A DNA stretch of 64,000 nt from a bacterium (GTDB lineage Bacteria > Bacillota > Bacilli > Lactobacillales > Streptococcaceae), in contig CAJNDF010000010.1 of assembly GCA_905221455.1 (NCBI GenBank), positions 1-64,000 of the forward strand. Reading direction: 5' to 3'. This document shows positions 49,123 to 58,480 of the stretch, one piece after another. Both the position numbers and the translations under genes were made by a program. Positions within the stretch are counted from its first letter, which is position 1; the number at the start of each line of letters is the position of its first letter. The notes beneath the pieces were generated by a model that did not search any database, had not been told where the DNA came from, and saw only the letters and a program-made list of their open reading frames with translations.

Positions 49123-50649
49123 ATGATAAAAATTAATCACCTGACCATCACTCAAAACAAAGATTTACGGGACCTTGTATCAGACTTAAACATGATTATC
49201 CAAGACGAGGAAAAGGTAGCTATTATTGGTGAAGAAGGAAATGGCAAATCAACCTTGCTTAAAACTTTAATGGAGGAAGATTTACCTGATTTCACTATAA
49301 AGGGAGAGATCCAGTCTGACCATCAGTCACTGTCCTACATTCCTCAAAAACTCCCCGAGGAGCTGAAAAAGAAAACTCTACACGACTACTTCTTTTTAGA
49401 TTCTATTGATTTAGACTACAGTGTCCTCTATCGTTTAGCTGAGGAATTGCATTTTGATAGCAATCGTTTCGCTAGCAACCAAGAAATTGGCAGCCTTTCG
49501 GGCGGCGAAGCTTTGAAAATTCAGCTCATCCATGAGTTAGCCAAACCCTTTGAGATTCTATTTTTAGATGAACCTTCAAATGACCTAGACCTTGAGACGG
49601 TTGATTGGCTAAAAAGTCAGATTCGAAAGATTCGGCAAACTATTATTTTCATTTCCCATGATGAAGAATTTCTTTCTCAAACGGCTGATACTATTGTCCA
49701 CTTGCGACTGGTCAAGCACCGAAAAGAAGCCGAAACGCTAGTAGAGCATTTAGACTATGATTGCTATAGTGAGCAGAGAAATGCTCATTTTGCCAGACAA
49801 AGCCAGCAAGCTGCCAACGACCAAAGAGCCTATGACAAAACCATGGAAAAGCATCGTCGAGTTAAGCAAAACGTAGAAACAGCACTTCGAGCTACCAAAG
49901 ATAGTACTGCCGGTCGCCTATTGGCTAAAAAAATGAAAACTGTTCTCTCTCAAGAAAAACGCTTTGAAAAGATAGCTCAGTCCATGACCCAAAAGCCACT
50001 TGAAGAAGAACAAATCAAACTTTTCTTTTCAGACATCCAACCATTACCGGCTTCTAAAGTCTTAATACAGCTGGAAAAGGAAAATTTGTCCATTGGCCAG
50101 CGAGTTTTAGCTCAGGAGTTACAACTAACTGTCCGTGGCCAAGAAAAAATCGGTATCATCGGCCCAAATGGTATTGGGAAATCAACTTTGTTAGCTAAAT
50201 TGCAGCAACTATTAAGCGCCAAAAGAGAGATTTCGCTTGGTTATATGCCACAAGATTATCACAAAAAACTGCAATTGGAGTTATCCCCAATAGCCTATCT
50301 TAGCCAAATTGGACAAAAAGAAGAACTAGAGAAAATCCAATCCCACCTAGCCAGTCTCAATTTCAGTTATCCAGAAATGCAGCATCAAATTCGCTCTTTA
50401 TCTGGCGGGCAACAGGGTAAACTCCTTCTTTTAGATTTAGTCCTGCGCAAACCAAACTTTCTCCTTCTGGATGAACCCACACGAAACTTTTCTCCCACTT
50501 CTCAACCCGAAATCAGAAAACTCTTTGCCACTTATCCAGGCGGTCTCGTCACTGTTTCGCATGACCGTCGTTTCTTAAAAGAGGTCTGTACGACCATCTA
50601 TCGTTTAACAGAACACGGTTTAGAGGTCGTTGATCTACAAGATATATAA
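49123..50649 (+). CDS. ABC-F family ATPase (ribosome-associated, no membrane domain)
   Basis: A 508-residue protein with two ABC domains and no membrane segments. Domain 1: Walker A GEEGNGKSTLL (about 38), signature LSGGEALKIQL, Walker B ILFLDEPSNDLD. Domain 2: GPNGIGKSTLL (about 347), signature LSGGQQGKLLLL, Walker B FLLLDEPTRNFSP, where the usual NHLD is replaced. ABC-F proteins act on ribosomes, either as translation factors or as ribosome protection. The leader with short ORFs and terminators suggests inducible expression. Start 49123 follows AAAGGG. Confidence 0.88.
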   Translation: MIKINHLTITQNKDLRDLVSDLNMIIQDEEKVAIIGEEGNGKSTLLKTLMEEDLPDFTIKGEIQSDHQSLSYIPQKLPEELKKKTLHDYFFLDSIDLDYSVLYRLAEELHFDSNRFASNQEIGSLSGGEALKIQLIHELAKPFEILFLDEPSNDLDLETVDWLKSQIRKIRQTIIFISHDEEFLSQTADTIVHLRLVKHRKEAETLVEHLDYDCYSEQRNAHFARQSQQAANDQRAYDKTMEKHRRVKQNVETALRATKDSTAGRLLAKKMKTVLSQEKRFEKIAQSMTQKPLEEEQIKLFFSDIQPLPASKVLIQLEKENLSIGQRVLAQELQLTVRGQEKIGIIGPNGIGKSTLLAKLQQLLSAKREISLGYMPQDYHKKLQLELSPIAYLSQIGQKEELEKIQSHLASLNFSYPEMQHQIRSLSGGQQGKLLLLDLVLRKPNFLLLDEPTRNFSPTSQPEIRKLFATYPGGLVTVSHDRRFLKEVCTTIYRLTEHGLEVVDLQDI

Positions 50650-50663
50650 ATCTTGAACATAGC

Positions 50664-50693
50664 AAAAATCCAGAGACGACCTCTGGATTCTTT
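50664..50693. terminator. Bidirectional terminator between the ABC-F gene and htpX
   Basis: ATCCAGAG (50668-50675) and CTCTGGAT (50681-50688) form a perfect 8-bp stem with A-rich left and T-rich right flanks. Confidence 0.88.
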
Positions 50694-51593
50694 TTACATC
50701 TGTTTTAAACGTTCAATTCGCTCTGAGATAGGTGGGTGGGTATAAAAGAGTTTTTGGAACCCTCCACCTTTCTTGGGATCATTGATATAAAGTGCGCTGC
50801 TGGCATCATCAACATGGTGATGCATCGGCTCGCTATTGTCCAACTTACGTAGGGCATTGATCATTCCTTGAGGATTGCGCGTCAACTCGACACTGGAAGC
50901 ATCAGCTAGGAATTCCCTCTGACGAGAAATAGCTAGTTGCACCAAGGTTGCAGCTAGAGGGGCCAACACGATAGCTAGTAGAGAAACCACGAGCATAATG
51001 ATTTCTAAGCCATTTCCATCTCGGTCATCGTCACTTCGTCTGCGACCTGCCCCACCCCACCACATCATACGACCTGCCATACTAGAAAGCATGGTAATGG
51101 CACTGGCAAGAGCAACGGCAATAGTCGAAATACGGATATCGTAGTTACGGATATGACTGACTTCATGTCCCATAACAGCTTCTAGCTCCTCACGATTCAT
51201 GATAGCTAGGAGACCTGACGTCGCAGCAACTGCCGCATTTTGAGGGGTAGAACCTGTCGCAAAGGCATTTAAGGCTGGATCATCAATGATGAAAACACGG
51301 GGCATAGGAATCTGAGCCACCATAGCCATATCTTCCACAACATGGTAGAGGTCTGGTGCCGTTTGCTCATCAACCTCACGCGCTCCATTCATGGACATGA
51401 CAATCTCTGTCGATTGAAAAATCATGGACAAGGCGTAGATAAAGCCGATAATCAGTGCAATAACCAAACCACCAAGTCCAGATCGCATAAAGAGGTAACC
51501 AACCGCATAGCCAACCAGAGCTAAGAGTAGGAAAAATACCAGCAATAAAATCCAGGTTTTTCGTTTATTGCTTGCAATTTGATCAAACAACAT
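50694..51593 (-). CDS. htpX: Protease HtpX homologue
   Basis: A 299-residue M48 membrane metalloprotease. Two N-terminal helices (about 15-57) come first, then the zinc site HEVSH in [13 protein letters not shown] near residue 131, another pair of helices near 145-220 and the third ligand Glu in [14 protein letters not shown]. It degrades damaged membrane proteins. I start at ATG 51593, with AGGTG 6 bases upstream in the end of lemA, over GTG 51602. Confidence 0.95.
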   Translation of the reverse strand: MLFDQIASNKRKTWILLLVFFLLLALVGYAVGYLFMRSGLGGLVIALIIGFIYALSMIFQSTEIVMSMNGAREVDEQTAPDLYHVVEDMAMVAQIPMPRVFIIDDPALNAFATGSTPQNAAVAATSGLLAIMNREELEAVMGHEVSHIRNYDIRISTIAVALASAITMLSSMAGRMMWWGGAGRRRSDDDRDGNGLEIIMLVVSLLAIVLAPLAATLVQLAISRQREFLADASSVELTRNPQGMINALRKLDNSEPMHHHVDDASSALYINDPKKGGGFQKLFYTHPPISERIERLKQM

Positions 51594-51594
51594 C

Positions 51595-52155
51595 TTAGTC
51601 ACCTAAACCGCTAAAATCAACTTTAGGAACTACTTTTTCCTCTTCAGGTGTTTGAAGGAAATCTGCCGCTTTAAATCCAAACATTCCAGCGATAATATTG
51701 CTTGGGAAGGTTTCTAATTTTACATTGTAGTTGCTGACAACACTGTTATAGAGTTGACGAGAGTAAGAAATTTTATTTTCTGTGTTTGTCAACTCCTCTT
51801 GCAATTTAACAAAGTTGGCACTAGCTTTCAAGTCTGGGTAGCTTTCAGCAACTGCAAAAATACCTGAAACCTGACGAGTGAGGGCATCACTAGCTTTCAT
51901 AGCTTCTGCTGGTGAAGTCGCTGCCGCTACTTGGTTACGCAGTTCTGCCACCTTTTCAAGGGTAGAACCTTCATATTTAGCATAACCTTTTACAGTTTCA
52001 ATCAAGTTTGGCAAGAGGTCATTTCGACGTTTCAACTGAACATCAATCTGGCTCCAAGCCTCCTTGGTTTGCATACGATTTTTAACCAAACCGTTATAGC
52101 TAACAATCACAAAAATAACAACAAGAACCAAAACTCCAAGAATAATCCAAGTCAT
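51595..52155 (-). CDS. lemA: LemA family protein
   Basis: A 186-residue protein with one N-terminal membrane helix (residues 3-24) and a helical bundle; [36 protein letters not shown] is the family signature. Function is not established; it is often next to htpX, as here, where the genes abut. Confidence 0.93.
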   Translation of the reverse strand: MTWIILGVLVLVVIFVIVSYNGLVKNRMQTKEAWSQIDVQLKRRNDLLPNLIETVKGYAKYEGSTLEKVAELRNQVAAATSPAEAMKASDALTRQVSGIFAVAESYPDLKASANFVKLQEELTNTENKISYSRQLYNSVVSNYNVKLETFPSNIIAGMFGFKAADFLQTPEEEKVVPKVDFSGLGD

Positions 52156-52248
52156 GATATAAGTCCTTTCTACTTTTAGATTAGTACCAGTATATCAAAT
52201 TTTTAATGATTGTGGTAAAATAAGATGATACCAAAGAAGGAAATAACT

Positions 52249-52962
52249 ATGAAACCAGAAACATTTTACAACCTGCTTGCCGAGCAAAATCTTCCACTTT
52301 CGGACCAGCAAAAAAAACAATTTGAGCGTTATTTTGAGCTCTTGGTCGAGTGGAATGAAAAGATTAATTTGACAGCTATTACAGATAAGGAAGAAGTTTA
52401 TCTCAAACACTTTTACGATTCAATTGCACCTATTCTGCAAGGCTTGATTCCCAATGAAACTATCAAACTGCTTGATATCGGAGCTGGGGCAGGATTTCCT
52501 AGTCTACCGATGAAAATCCTCTATCCTAAGTTAGATGTGACCATCATTGATTCACTTAACAAGCGCATCAACTTCCTTCAGCTTTTGGCTCAGGAGCTGG
52601 ATTTGGATGGAGTTCATTTCTACCATGGGCGTGCAGAAGACTTTGCCCAAGACAAGAACTTCCGTGCTCAATATGATTTTGTAACAGCTCGTGCGGTTGC
52701 CCGTATGCAGGTCCTATCTGAATTGACCATTCCTTACCTTAAAGTCGGTGGCAAACTATTGGCACTCAAGGCCAGTAATGCGCCTGAGGAATTGTTAGAA
52801 TCTAAGAATGCCCTCAACCTCCTCTTCAGTAAGGTCGAAGACAATCTCAGCTACGCCCTACCAAATGGAGATCCGCGCTACATCACAGTGGTAGAAAAGA
52901 AAAAGGAAACACCAAATAAATATCCACGTAAGGCTGGCATGCCCAACAAACGTCCGCTTTAA
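52249..52962 (+). CDS. rsmG: 16S rRNA (guanine-527-N7)-methyltransferase
   Basis: A 237-residue SAM-dependent methyltransferase (GidB). SAM motif I is [17 protein letters not shown] (about 70-86), with [14 protein letters not shown] near 145. It methylates G527 of 16S rRNA; loss gives low-level streptomycin resistance. I chose ATG 52249 (AGAAGG upstream) over an in-frame ATG at 52225. Confidence 0.96.
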   Translation: MKPETFYNLLAEQNLPLSDQQKKQFERYFELLVEWNEKINLTAITDKEEVYLKHFYDSIAPILQGLIPNETIKLLDIGAGAGFPSLPMKILYPKLDVTIIDSLNKRINFLQLLAQELDLDGVHFYHGRAEDFAQDKNFRAQYDFVTARAVARMQVLSELTIPYLKVGGKLLALKASNAPEELLESKNALNLLFSKVEDNLSYALPNGDPRYITVVEKKKETPNKYPRKAGMPNKRPL

Positions 52963-53030
52963 TCTTTTTAGTAAAAAAATATTTACAAAGTCAACCTCGC
53001 TTTTTTATTTCTAGGCTCGGGAAAAAATGA

Positions 53031-53059
53031 TTTACAAAATCATTTTTTTCTGCTATACT
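53031..53059 (+). promoter_or_regulatory. Promoter of uraA
   Basis: -35 TTTACA (53031-53036), 17-bp spacer, extended -10 TGC-TATACT (53054-53059). Confidence 0.85.
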
Positions 53060-53079
53060 ATCCTAAGCAAAGGTTTTTA

Positions 53080-53195
53080 ATGTCATCCCGTGAGGTGACG
53101 AAGACGCAGAAATATTTGAAACTCTTTAAAATCTAAATTTTAAAGAAGTCTTACTCTGAGGGCCTATTGCTGTAAAATAATGGGCTCTTTTTTGA
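53080..53195 (+). promoter_or_regulatory. PyrR-dependent attenuator leader of uraA
   Basis: The PyrR hairpin GTCATCCCGTGAGGTGAC (53082-53099) contains UCCCGUGAGGU. An AT-rich hairpin CTTTAAAAT/ATTTTAAAG (53123-53145) follows, then a terminator with arms around GAGGGCCTATT and AATGGGCTC followed by T6 (53158-53193). Same layout as the pyr operon leader. Confidence 0.87.
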
Positions 53196-53215
53196 TGCCC
53201 AAAAGTGAGGTTTAT

Positions 53216-54499
53216 ATGAAACAAGAATCAACTGTTGATTTGTTACTAGACGTTGACCAACGTCCTTCAGCTGGAAAAGGAATTCTCCTTAGCTTCCAAC
53301 ACGTTTTCGCCATGTTCGGTGCGACCATCTTGGTACCATTGATTTTGGGAATGCCTGTATCTGTTGCCCTTTTTGCTTCAGGTGTTGGAACACTCATCTA
53401 CATGATCGCAACTGGTTTTAGAGTTCCAGTTTATCTAGGATCATCATTCGCCTTTATCACAGCAATGTCGCTAGCTATGAAGGAACTAGGAGGGGATGTA
53501 TCAGCTGCACAAACAGGTGTTATCCTTACAGGTTTTATCTATGTCCTTGTTGCTGCTGGTGTTCGTTTTGCAGGTACAAAATGGATTGATAAACTCTTGC
53601 CACCAATCATTATCGGACCTATGATCATCGTTATCGGTCTTGGACTTGCAGGTTCAGCTGTTACAAACGCTGGACTTGTAGCGGACGGAAATTGGAAAAA
53701 TGCTCTTGTAGCAGTTGTTACTTTCTTGATTGCTGCCTTTATCAATACAAAAGGAAAAGGCTTCCTACGAATCATTCCTTTCCTCTTTGCCATTATCGGT
53801 GGTTACCTATTCGCTCTAGCTCTTGGGCTAGTTGACTTTACACCAGTTCTTAAAGCTGACTGGTTTGAAATTCCTGGTTTCTACTTGCCATTTAGTACTG
53901 GTGGTGCCTTTAAAGAGTACAGTCTTTACTTTGGTCCAGAAACCATCGCTATCTTGCCAATCGCTATCGTAACAATTTCTGAACATATCGGAGACCATAC
54001 TGTTTTGGGTCAAATCTGTGGCCGTCAATTCTTGAAAGAACCAGGACTTCACCGTACTCTTCTTGGTGACGGTATCGCAACTTCTGTTTCTGCCTTCCTT
54101 GGTGGACCAGCCAATACAACTTATGGAGAAAATACAGGGGTTATCGGTATGACTCGTATCGCTTCCGTCTCAGTTATCCGTAACGCTGCCTTTATCGCGA
54201 TTGCTCTTAGCTTCCTTGGTAAATTCACTGCCTTGATTTCAACTATTCCAAACGCTGTACTTGGTGGTATGTCAATCCTTCTCTATGGAGTTATCGCCAG
54301 CAACGGTTTGAAAGTCTTGATTAAAGAACGTGTTGATTTCGCTCAAATGCGTAATCTCATCATCGCAAGTGCTATGTTAGTCCTTGGACTTGGAGGAGCT
54401 ATTCTTAAACTTGGTCCAGTTACACTTTCAGGTACTGCCCTATCAGCCATGACAGGAATCATCTTGAACTTGATCTTGCCATACGAAAATAAAGACTAA
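53216..54499 (+). CDS. uraA: Uracil permease
   Basis: A 427-residue NCS2 family transporter with about 12-14 helices. The signature region GPETIAILPIAIVTISEHIGDH (about 240-262) carries the uracil-binding Glu, and GGPANTTYGENTGVI (about 288-302) is the second half. It imports uracil with protons for salvage. ATG 53216 with GTGAGG is chosen; an upstream ATG at 53180 lies within the attenuator. The PyrR leader supports uracil over xanthine. Confidence 0.95.
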   Translation: MKQESTVDLLLDVDQRPSAGKGILLSFQHVFAMFGATILVPLILGMPVSVALFASGVGTLIYMIATGFRVPVYLGSSFAFITAMSLAMKELGGDVSAAQTGVILTGFIYVLVAAGVRFAGTKWIDKLLPPIIIGPMIIVIGLGLAGSAVTNAGLVADGNWKNALVAVVTFLIAAFINTKGKGFLRIIPFLFAIIGGYLFALALGLVDFTPVLKADWFEIPGFYLPFSTGGAFKEYSLYFGPETIAILPIAIVTISEHIGDHTVLGQICGRQFLKEPGLHRTLLGDGIATSVSAFLGGPANTTYGENTGVIGMTRIASVSVIRNAAFIAIALSFLGKFTALISTIPNAVLGGMSILLYGVIASNGLKVLIKERVDFAQMRNLIIASAMLVLGLGGAILKLGPVTLSGTALSAMTGIILNLILPYENKD

Positions 54500-54602
54500 T
54501 ACTCTTCGAAAATCAAATTCAAACCACGTCAACGTCGCCTTGCCGTACTCAAGTACAGCCTGCGGCTAGTTTCCTAGTTTGCTCTTTGATTTTCATTGAG
54601 TA
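54500..54602 (+). repeat. BOX element, boxA-boxC form without boxB
   Basis: About 103 bp. TACTCTTCGAAAATC (boxA start) to ATTTTCATTGAGTATA (boxC end), joined at CCGTACTCAAGTACAGC as in the copy near tacF. It begins on the base right after the uraA TAA stop, so it separates the gene from its terminator. Confidence 0.92.
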
Positions 54603-54621
54603 TAAGAGTCTAAATACACCT

Positions 54622-54652
54622 AATCCACTCAGACGACTGAGTGGATTTTTTA
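54622..54652 (+). terminator. Terminator of uraA, beyond the BOX element
   Basis: AATCCACTCAG and CTGAGTGGATT form a perfect 11-bp stem around ACGA, then T4. Confidence 0.9.
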
Positions 54653-54676
54653 AGGTTAAAATAAAAAATTCTTTCT

Positions 54677-54703
54677 AAAAAAGGAAAGCCCTGTGGCCTT
54701 CCT
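54677..54703 (-). terminator. Terminator of ffh
   Basis: AAAGGAAGGCC and GGCTTTCCTTT (one mismatch) pair on the minus strand, then T5-6, just past the ffh stop. Confidence 0.85.
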
Positions 54704-54708
54704 TTGTC

Positions 54709-56280
54709 TTACTTACGTTTCTTCTTCGCTTTTTTCATTTTATTCGCCATACGTTTCATGGACTGTTTCATGGCAAATTCACCGATTTTACCTTTGAGTC
54801 CGCCACCAAACATCTGGCTCATATCTGGCATTCCTGCTCCCCCAAGAGCTGACAAGTCAGGCATACCACCTTGTCCCATCATTCCTTCAAGAGCAGACAT
54901 ATCCATTCCTCCCATATTTGGCATATTTTTAGGAAGGTTATTTGGATTGATTCCCATTTGCTTCATCATCTTGTTCATATCACCAGACATAACACCCTGC
55001 ATGAGCTGTTTAGCTTGGTTAAAGTCCTTGATGAATTTATTGACTTCGACAAAGGTATTTCCAGAACCTGCAGCAATACGACGGCGACGGCTTGGATTTA
55101 ACAAATCTGGATTTTCACGCTCTTCAGGCGTCATAGAAGACACAATGGCACGTTTGCGCGCAATCTGGCGCTCATCCACCTTCATATTTTGAAGGGCTGG
55201 ATTGTTGGCCATACCTGGAATCATCTTGAGCAAGTCTTCCATTGGTCCCATGTTTTGCACCTGATCTAATTGATCGATGAAATCATTGAAATCAAAGGTG
55301 TTTTCACGCATCTTCTCAGCCATTTCAAGGGCTTTTTGCTCATCGTATTCTTGAGAAGCTTTCTCAATCAAAGTGAGCATATCCCCCATACCAAGGATAC
55401 GGCTAGACATACGGTCTGGGTGGAAGGTTTCGATATCTGTAATCTTTTCACCTGTACCAGTGAACTTGATTGGTTTTCCAGTAATGTGGCGAACAGATAG
55501 GGCAGCACCACCACGAGTATCGCCATCAATCTTAGTAAGGATCACCCCAGTGACTTCCAACTGAGCATTGAACTCACGCGCTACATTAGCCGCTTCTTGA
55601 CCAATCATGGCATCAACGACAAGGAGAATTTCATTTGGCTGAGCCAAGGCTTTCACATCGCGAAGCTCATTCATCAAAAGCTCATCGATTTGTAAACGCC
55701 CTGCCGTATCGATCAAGACATAGTCGTTGTGATTGGCTTGTGCTTGTTCCAAACCTTGACGTACAATCTCAACAGCTGGAACCTCTGTCCCTAGAGCGAA
55801 GACAGGCACATCAATTTGTTGCCCCAAGGTCTTAAGCTGGTCAATAGCTGCTGGACGATAGATATCCGCCGCAATCATCAAAGGACGGGCATTTTCTTCC
55901 TTCTTGAGTTTGTTGGCCAATTTACCAGCAAAGGTTGTTTTACCAGCCCCCTGTAAACCAACCATCATGATGATTGTTGGAATTTTAGGTGACTTGATAA
56001 TTTCTGCCGTGTCAGAACCTAAAACAGCTGTCAGTTCCTCATCAACGATTTTGATAATCTGTTGGGCAGGATTGAGGGTATCAATGACTTCGTGTCCGAC
56101 TGCACGTTCACGAACTTTCTTGATAAAGTCCTTTACAACAGGCAAGGCAACGTCGGCTTCCAGCAAGGCCAAGCGAATCTCTTTGGTTGCTTCTTGGACA
56201 TCAGCCTCTGAGATTTTTCCTTTTTTACGTAGATTTTTAAAGACGTTCTGCAAACGTTCTGTTAAACTTTCAAATGCCAT
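54709..56280 (-). CDS. ffh: Signal recognition particle protein Ffh
   Basis: A 523-residue SRP GTPase that binds 4.5S RNA and signal sequences of nascent membrane proteins. The N-terminal four-helix domain is followed by the G domain: GLQGAGKTTFAGKLA (about 107), DTAGRLQIDE (about 190) and TKIDGDTRGGAA (about 248). The methionine- and glycine-rich M domain (about 300-520) ends in a lysine-rich tail. It pairs with FtsY and lies 11 bases after ylxM. Confidence 0.98.
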   Translation of the reverse strand: MAFESLTERLQNVFKNLRKKGKISEADVQEATKEIRLALLEADVALPVVKDFIKKVRERAVGHEVIDTLNPAQQIIKIVDEELTAVLGSDTAEIIKSPKIPTIIMMVGLQGAGKTTFAGKLANKLKKEENARPLMIAADIYRPAAIDQLKTLGQQIDVPVFALGTEVPAVEIVRQGLEQAQANHNDYVLIDTAGRLQIDELLMNELRDVKALAQPNEILLVVDAMIGQEAANVAREFNAQLEVTGVILTKIDGDTRGGAALSVRHITGKPIKFTGTGEKITDIETFHPDRMSSRILGMGDMLTLIEKASQEYDEQKALEMAEKMRENTFDFNDFIDQLDQVQNMGPMEDLLKMIPGMANNPALQNMKVDERQIARKRAIVSSMTPEERENPDLLNPSRRRRIAAGSGNTFVEVNKFIKDFNQAKQLMQGVMSGDMNKMMKQMGINPNNLPKNMPNMGGMDMSALEGMMGQGGMPDLSALGGAGMPDMSQMFGGGLKGKIGEFAMKQSMKRMANKMKKAKKKRK

Positions 56281-56291
56281 GTTTCTTCCTC

Positions 56292-56624
56292 TTATTCTCT
56301 ATTATCAATGCTTGTTAAAATTTCTATCTGCTCCTGCAGAAAGTCATCCTTGGGATAGCGCTCCAAAATCTGGTCAAAAATCTGACTGCGAACAATGTAG
56401 TCCGAGTACATGTGCAATTTCATCTCATAATCTTCCAGAATCTTTTCTGTCCGCTTGATATTGTCGTAAACAGCCTGACGACTGACACCAAACTCTTCAG
56501 CAATTTCAGCAAGGCTGTAATCATCAGCGTAGTAGAGCTCTATGTAATTCATTTGCTTGTCTGTCAAAAGCGCTGCATAAAATTCAAAGAGCGCATTCAT
56601 ACGATTGGTTTTTTCGATTTCCAT
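56292..56624 (-). CDS. ylxM: YlxM/P13-like putative DNA-binding protein
   Basis: A 110-residue protein with a sigma-70 region 4-like helix-turn-helix ([27 protein letters not shown], about 27-53). It is nearly always upstream of ffh in Firmicutes; in streptococci it has been proposed to modulate SRP. Same operon as ffh. Confidence 0.92.
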
Positions 56625-56714
56625 AACTTTTATTATACCAAAAAATAGCCTAATCTACCACACTAGGAAGCCAATCCGAGAAGATAGCAAGCTAAATTTG
56701 AAAAAGACAAGAGA

Positions 56715-57092
56715 CTAGCCCCAAGTAATTTCCAATTGATAGCCGGCAAAGAGATGTCCCTCTTGATTTTGTAGTTGATAGTCTAAATAGATCTTTTGTC
56801 CATCCACTTGATAACGATTCGTTTGGATGATAAACTCCTGCATGCCCATGGGTGTGGGGATATAGGCTAAACTATCACTATCCTTTAGAAAGCGCATAAT
56901 GGTTTTGGGACTCGAGAAACGTGTCATCACCAGTTCTTGAGCATGAAATTTAATGACTACTTTTTCTTTTTCCTCATTGTAGAAAAGCAGATAGCGATAA
57001 TCTCCCTTCTCATGCACTTCAACATCATAAAGCTGGTCAATCACTTCCAACTGTTCATCAAACTGAATCGTATTTCGCATCCGAATCTTCAC
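56715..57092 (-). CDS. DUF1934 (YwiB-like) protein
   Basis: A 125-residue small beta-barrel-type protein; MRNTIQFDEQLEVIDQLYDVEVHEKGDYRYLLFYNEE fits DUF1934, as do IPTPMGMQEF and the C-terminal GYQLEITW. Lipocalin-like fold, function unknown. Divergent from the HD-domain gene. Confidence 0.85.
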   Translation of the reverse strand: MKIRMRNTIQFDEQLEVIDQLYDVEVHEKGDYRYLLFYNEEKEKVVIKFHAQELVMTRFSSPKTIMRFLKDSDSLAYIPTPMGMQEFIIQTNRYQVDGQKIYLDYQLQNQEGHLFAGYQLEITWG

Positions 57093-57151
57093 ATCAAGCC
57101 CTCTTTCTTCTCTCTTGTCCTACTATTTTACCAAAAAGAGCAGGATTTTGC

Positions 57152-57157
57152 TATAAT
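57152..57157 (+). promoter_or_regulatory. -10 element directly before the HD-domain gene
   Basis: Extended -10 TGC-TATAAT; a TTTACC at 57127-57132 is 19 bp upstream. Only six bases (GGTCAT) separate it from the ATG, so transcription should begin at or next to the start codon. Confidence 0.7.
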
Positions 57158-57163
57158 GGTCAT

Positions 57164-58468
57164 ATGAACGAAAAAGTATTCCGTGACCCAGTTCACAACT
57201 ACATCCATGTCAATAATCAAATCATCTATGACTTGATCAATACCAAAGAATTTCAACGTTTGCGTCGAATTAAGCAACTGGGAACTTCCAGTTATACCTT
57301 CCACGGTGGGGAGCACAGCCGCTTTTCTCACTGTCTTGGAGTCTATGAGATTGCTCGACGCATCACAGAGATTTTTGAAGAAAAATATCCTGAAGAATGG
57401 AATCCTGCTGAGTCTCTCTTAACCATGACTGCTGCTCTCCTCCATGACCTTGGACATGGTGCCTACTCCCATACATTTGAACATCTCTTTGATACGGATC
57501 ATGAAGCCATTACTCAGGAGATTATCCAAAGTCCTGAGACAGAGATTCACCAAGTCCTACTACAAGTAGCGCCAGACTTTCCAGAAAAAGTAGCCAGTGT
57601 CATCAACCATACCTATCCTAATAAGCAGGTCGTGCAACTCATTTCTAGTCAAATAGATGCAGACCGCATGGACTATCTCTTGCGCGACTCCTATTTTACA
57701 GGAGCATCTTATGGGGAATTTGACCTGACTCGCATCCTTCGAGTCATTCGTCCTATCGAAAATGGCATCGCCTTTCAGCGCAATGGCATGCATGCCATCG
57801 AGGACTATGTCCTCAGTCGTTACCAGATGTATATGCAGGTTTATTTCCACCCAGCAACACGCGCCATGGAAGTTCTCCTACAGAATCTTCTCAAGCGCGC
57901 CAAGGAACTCTATCCCGAGGACAAAGACTTCTTTGCACGAACTTCTCCACACCTCCTACCTTTCTTTGAAAAAAATGTGACCTTGTCTGACTATCTGGCT
58001 CTGGATGATGGTGTGATGAATACTTATTTCCAGCTCTGGATGACCAGTCCTGATAAGATTCTTGCAGATTTATCGCAACGCTTTGTCAACCGCAAGGTCT
58101 TTAAATCCATTACCTTTTCACAAGAAAATCAAGACCAACTCGCTAGCATGAGAAAATTGGTTGAGGATATCGGCTTTGATCCCGACTACTACACTGCCAT
58201 TCATAAGAACTTCGACCTCCCTTATGATATCTATCGTCCCGAATCTGAAAATCCGCGGACACAGATTGAGATTTTGCAAAAGAATGGAGAACTGGCCGAA
58301 CTATCTAGCCTTTCTCCTATCGTCCAATCCCTTGCTGGTAGCCGCCACGGAGATAATCGTTTCTATTTCCCAAAAGAAATGTTAGACCAAAACAGTATCT
58401 TTGCTAGCATTACCCAGCAATTTTTACACTTGATTGAGAATGATCATTTTACCCCAAATAAAAATTAG
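57164..58468 (+). CDS. HD-domain phosphohydrolase (YwfO / dNTPase-like)
   Basis: A 434-residue protein. The metal-binding HD residues appear in HSRFSHCLGVYEIARR (about 50), LLHDLGHGAYSHTFEH (about 94) and QIDADRMDYLLRDSYFTG (about 165). Relatives such as enterococcal EF1143 and B. subtilis YwfO hydrolyse dNTPs; substrate here is by family. No ribosome site is seen before ATG 57164; see the leaderless finding. Confidence 0.88.
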   Translation: MNEKVFRDPVHNYIHVNNQIIYDLINTKEFQRLRRIKQLGTSSYTFHGGEHSRFSHCLGVYEIARRITEIFEEKYPEEWNPAESLLTMTAALLHDLGHGAYSHTFEHLFDTDHEAITQEIIQSPETEIHQVLLQVAPDFPEKVASVINHTYPNKQVVQLISSQIDADRMDYLLRDSYFTGASYGEFDLTRILRVIRPIENGIAFQRNGMHAIEDYVLSRYQMYMQVYFHPATRAMEVLLQNLLKRAKELYPEDKDFFARTSPHLLPFFEKNVTLSDYLALDDGVMNTYFQLWMTSPDKILADLSQRFVNRKVFKSITFSQENQDQLASMRKLVEDIGFDPDYYTAIHKNFDLPYDIYRPESENPRTQIEILQKNGELAELSSLSPIVQSLAGSRHGDNRFYFPKEMLDQNSIFASITQQFLHLIENDHFTPNKN

Positions 58469-58480
58469 AAGAGGAAATTT

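Noticed and set aside
53180..53215. Upstream ATG start for uraA giving 439 residues
   Set aside because: It falls inside the attenuator terminator; ATG 53216 has a proper ribosome site.
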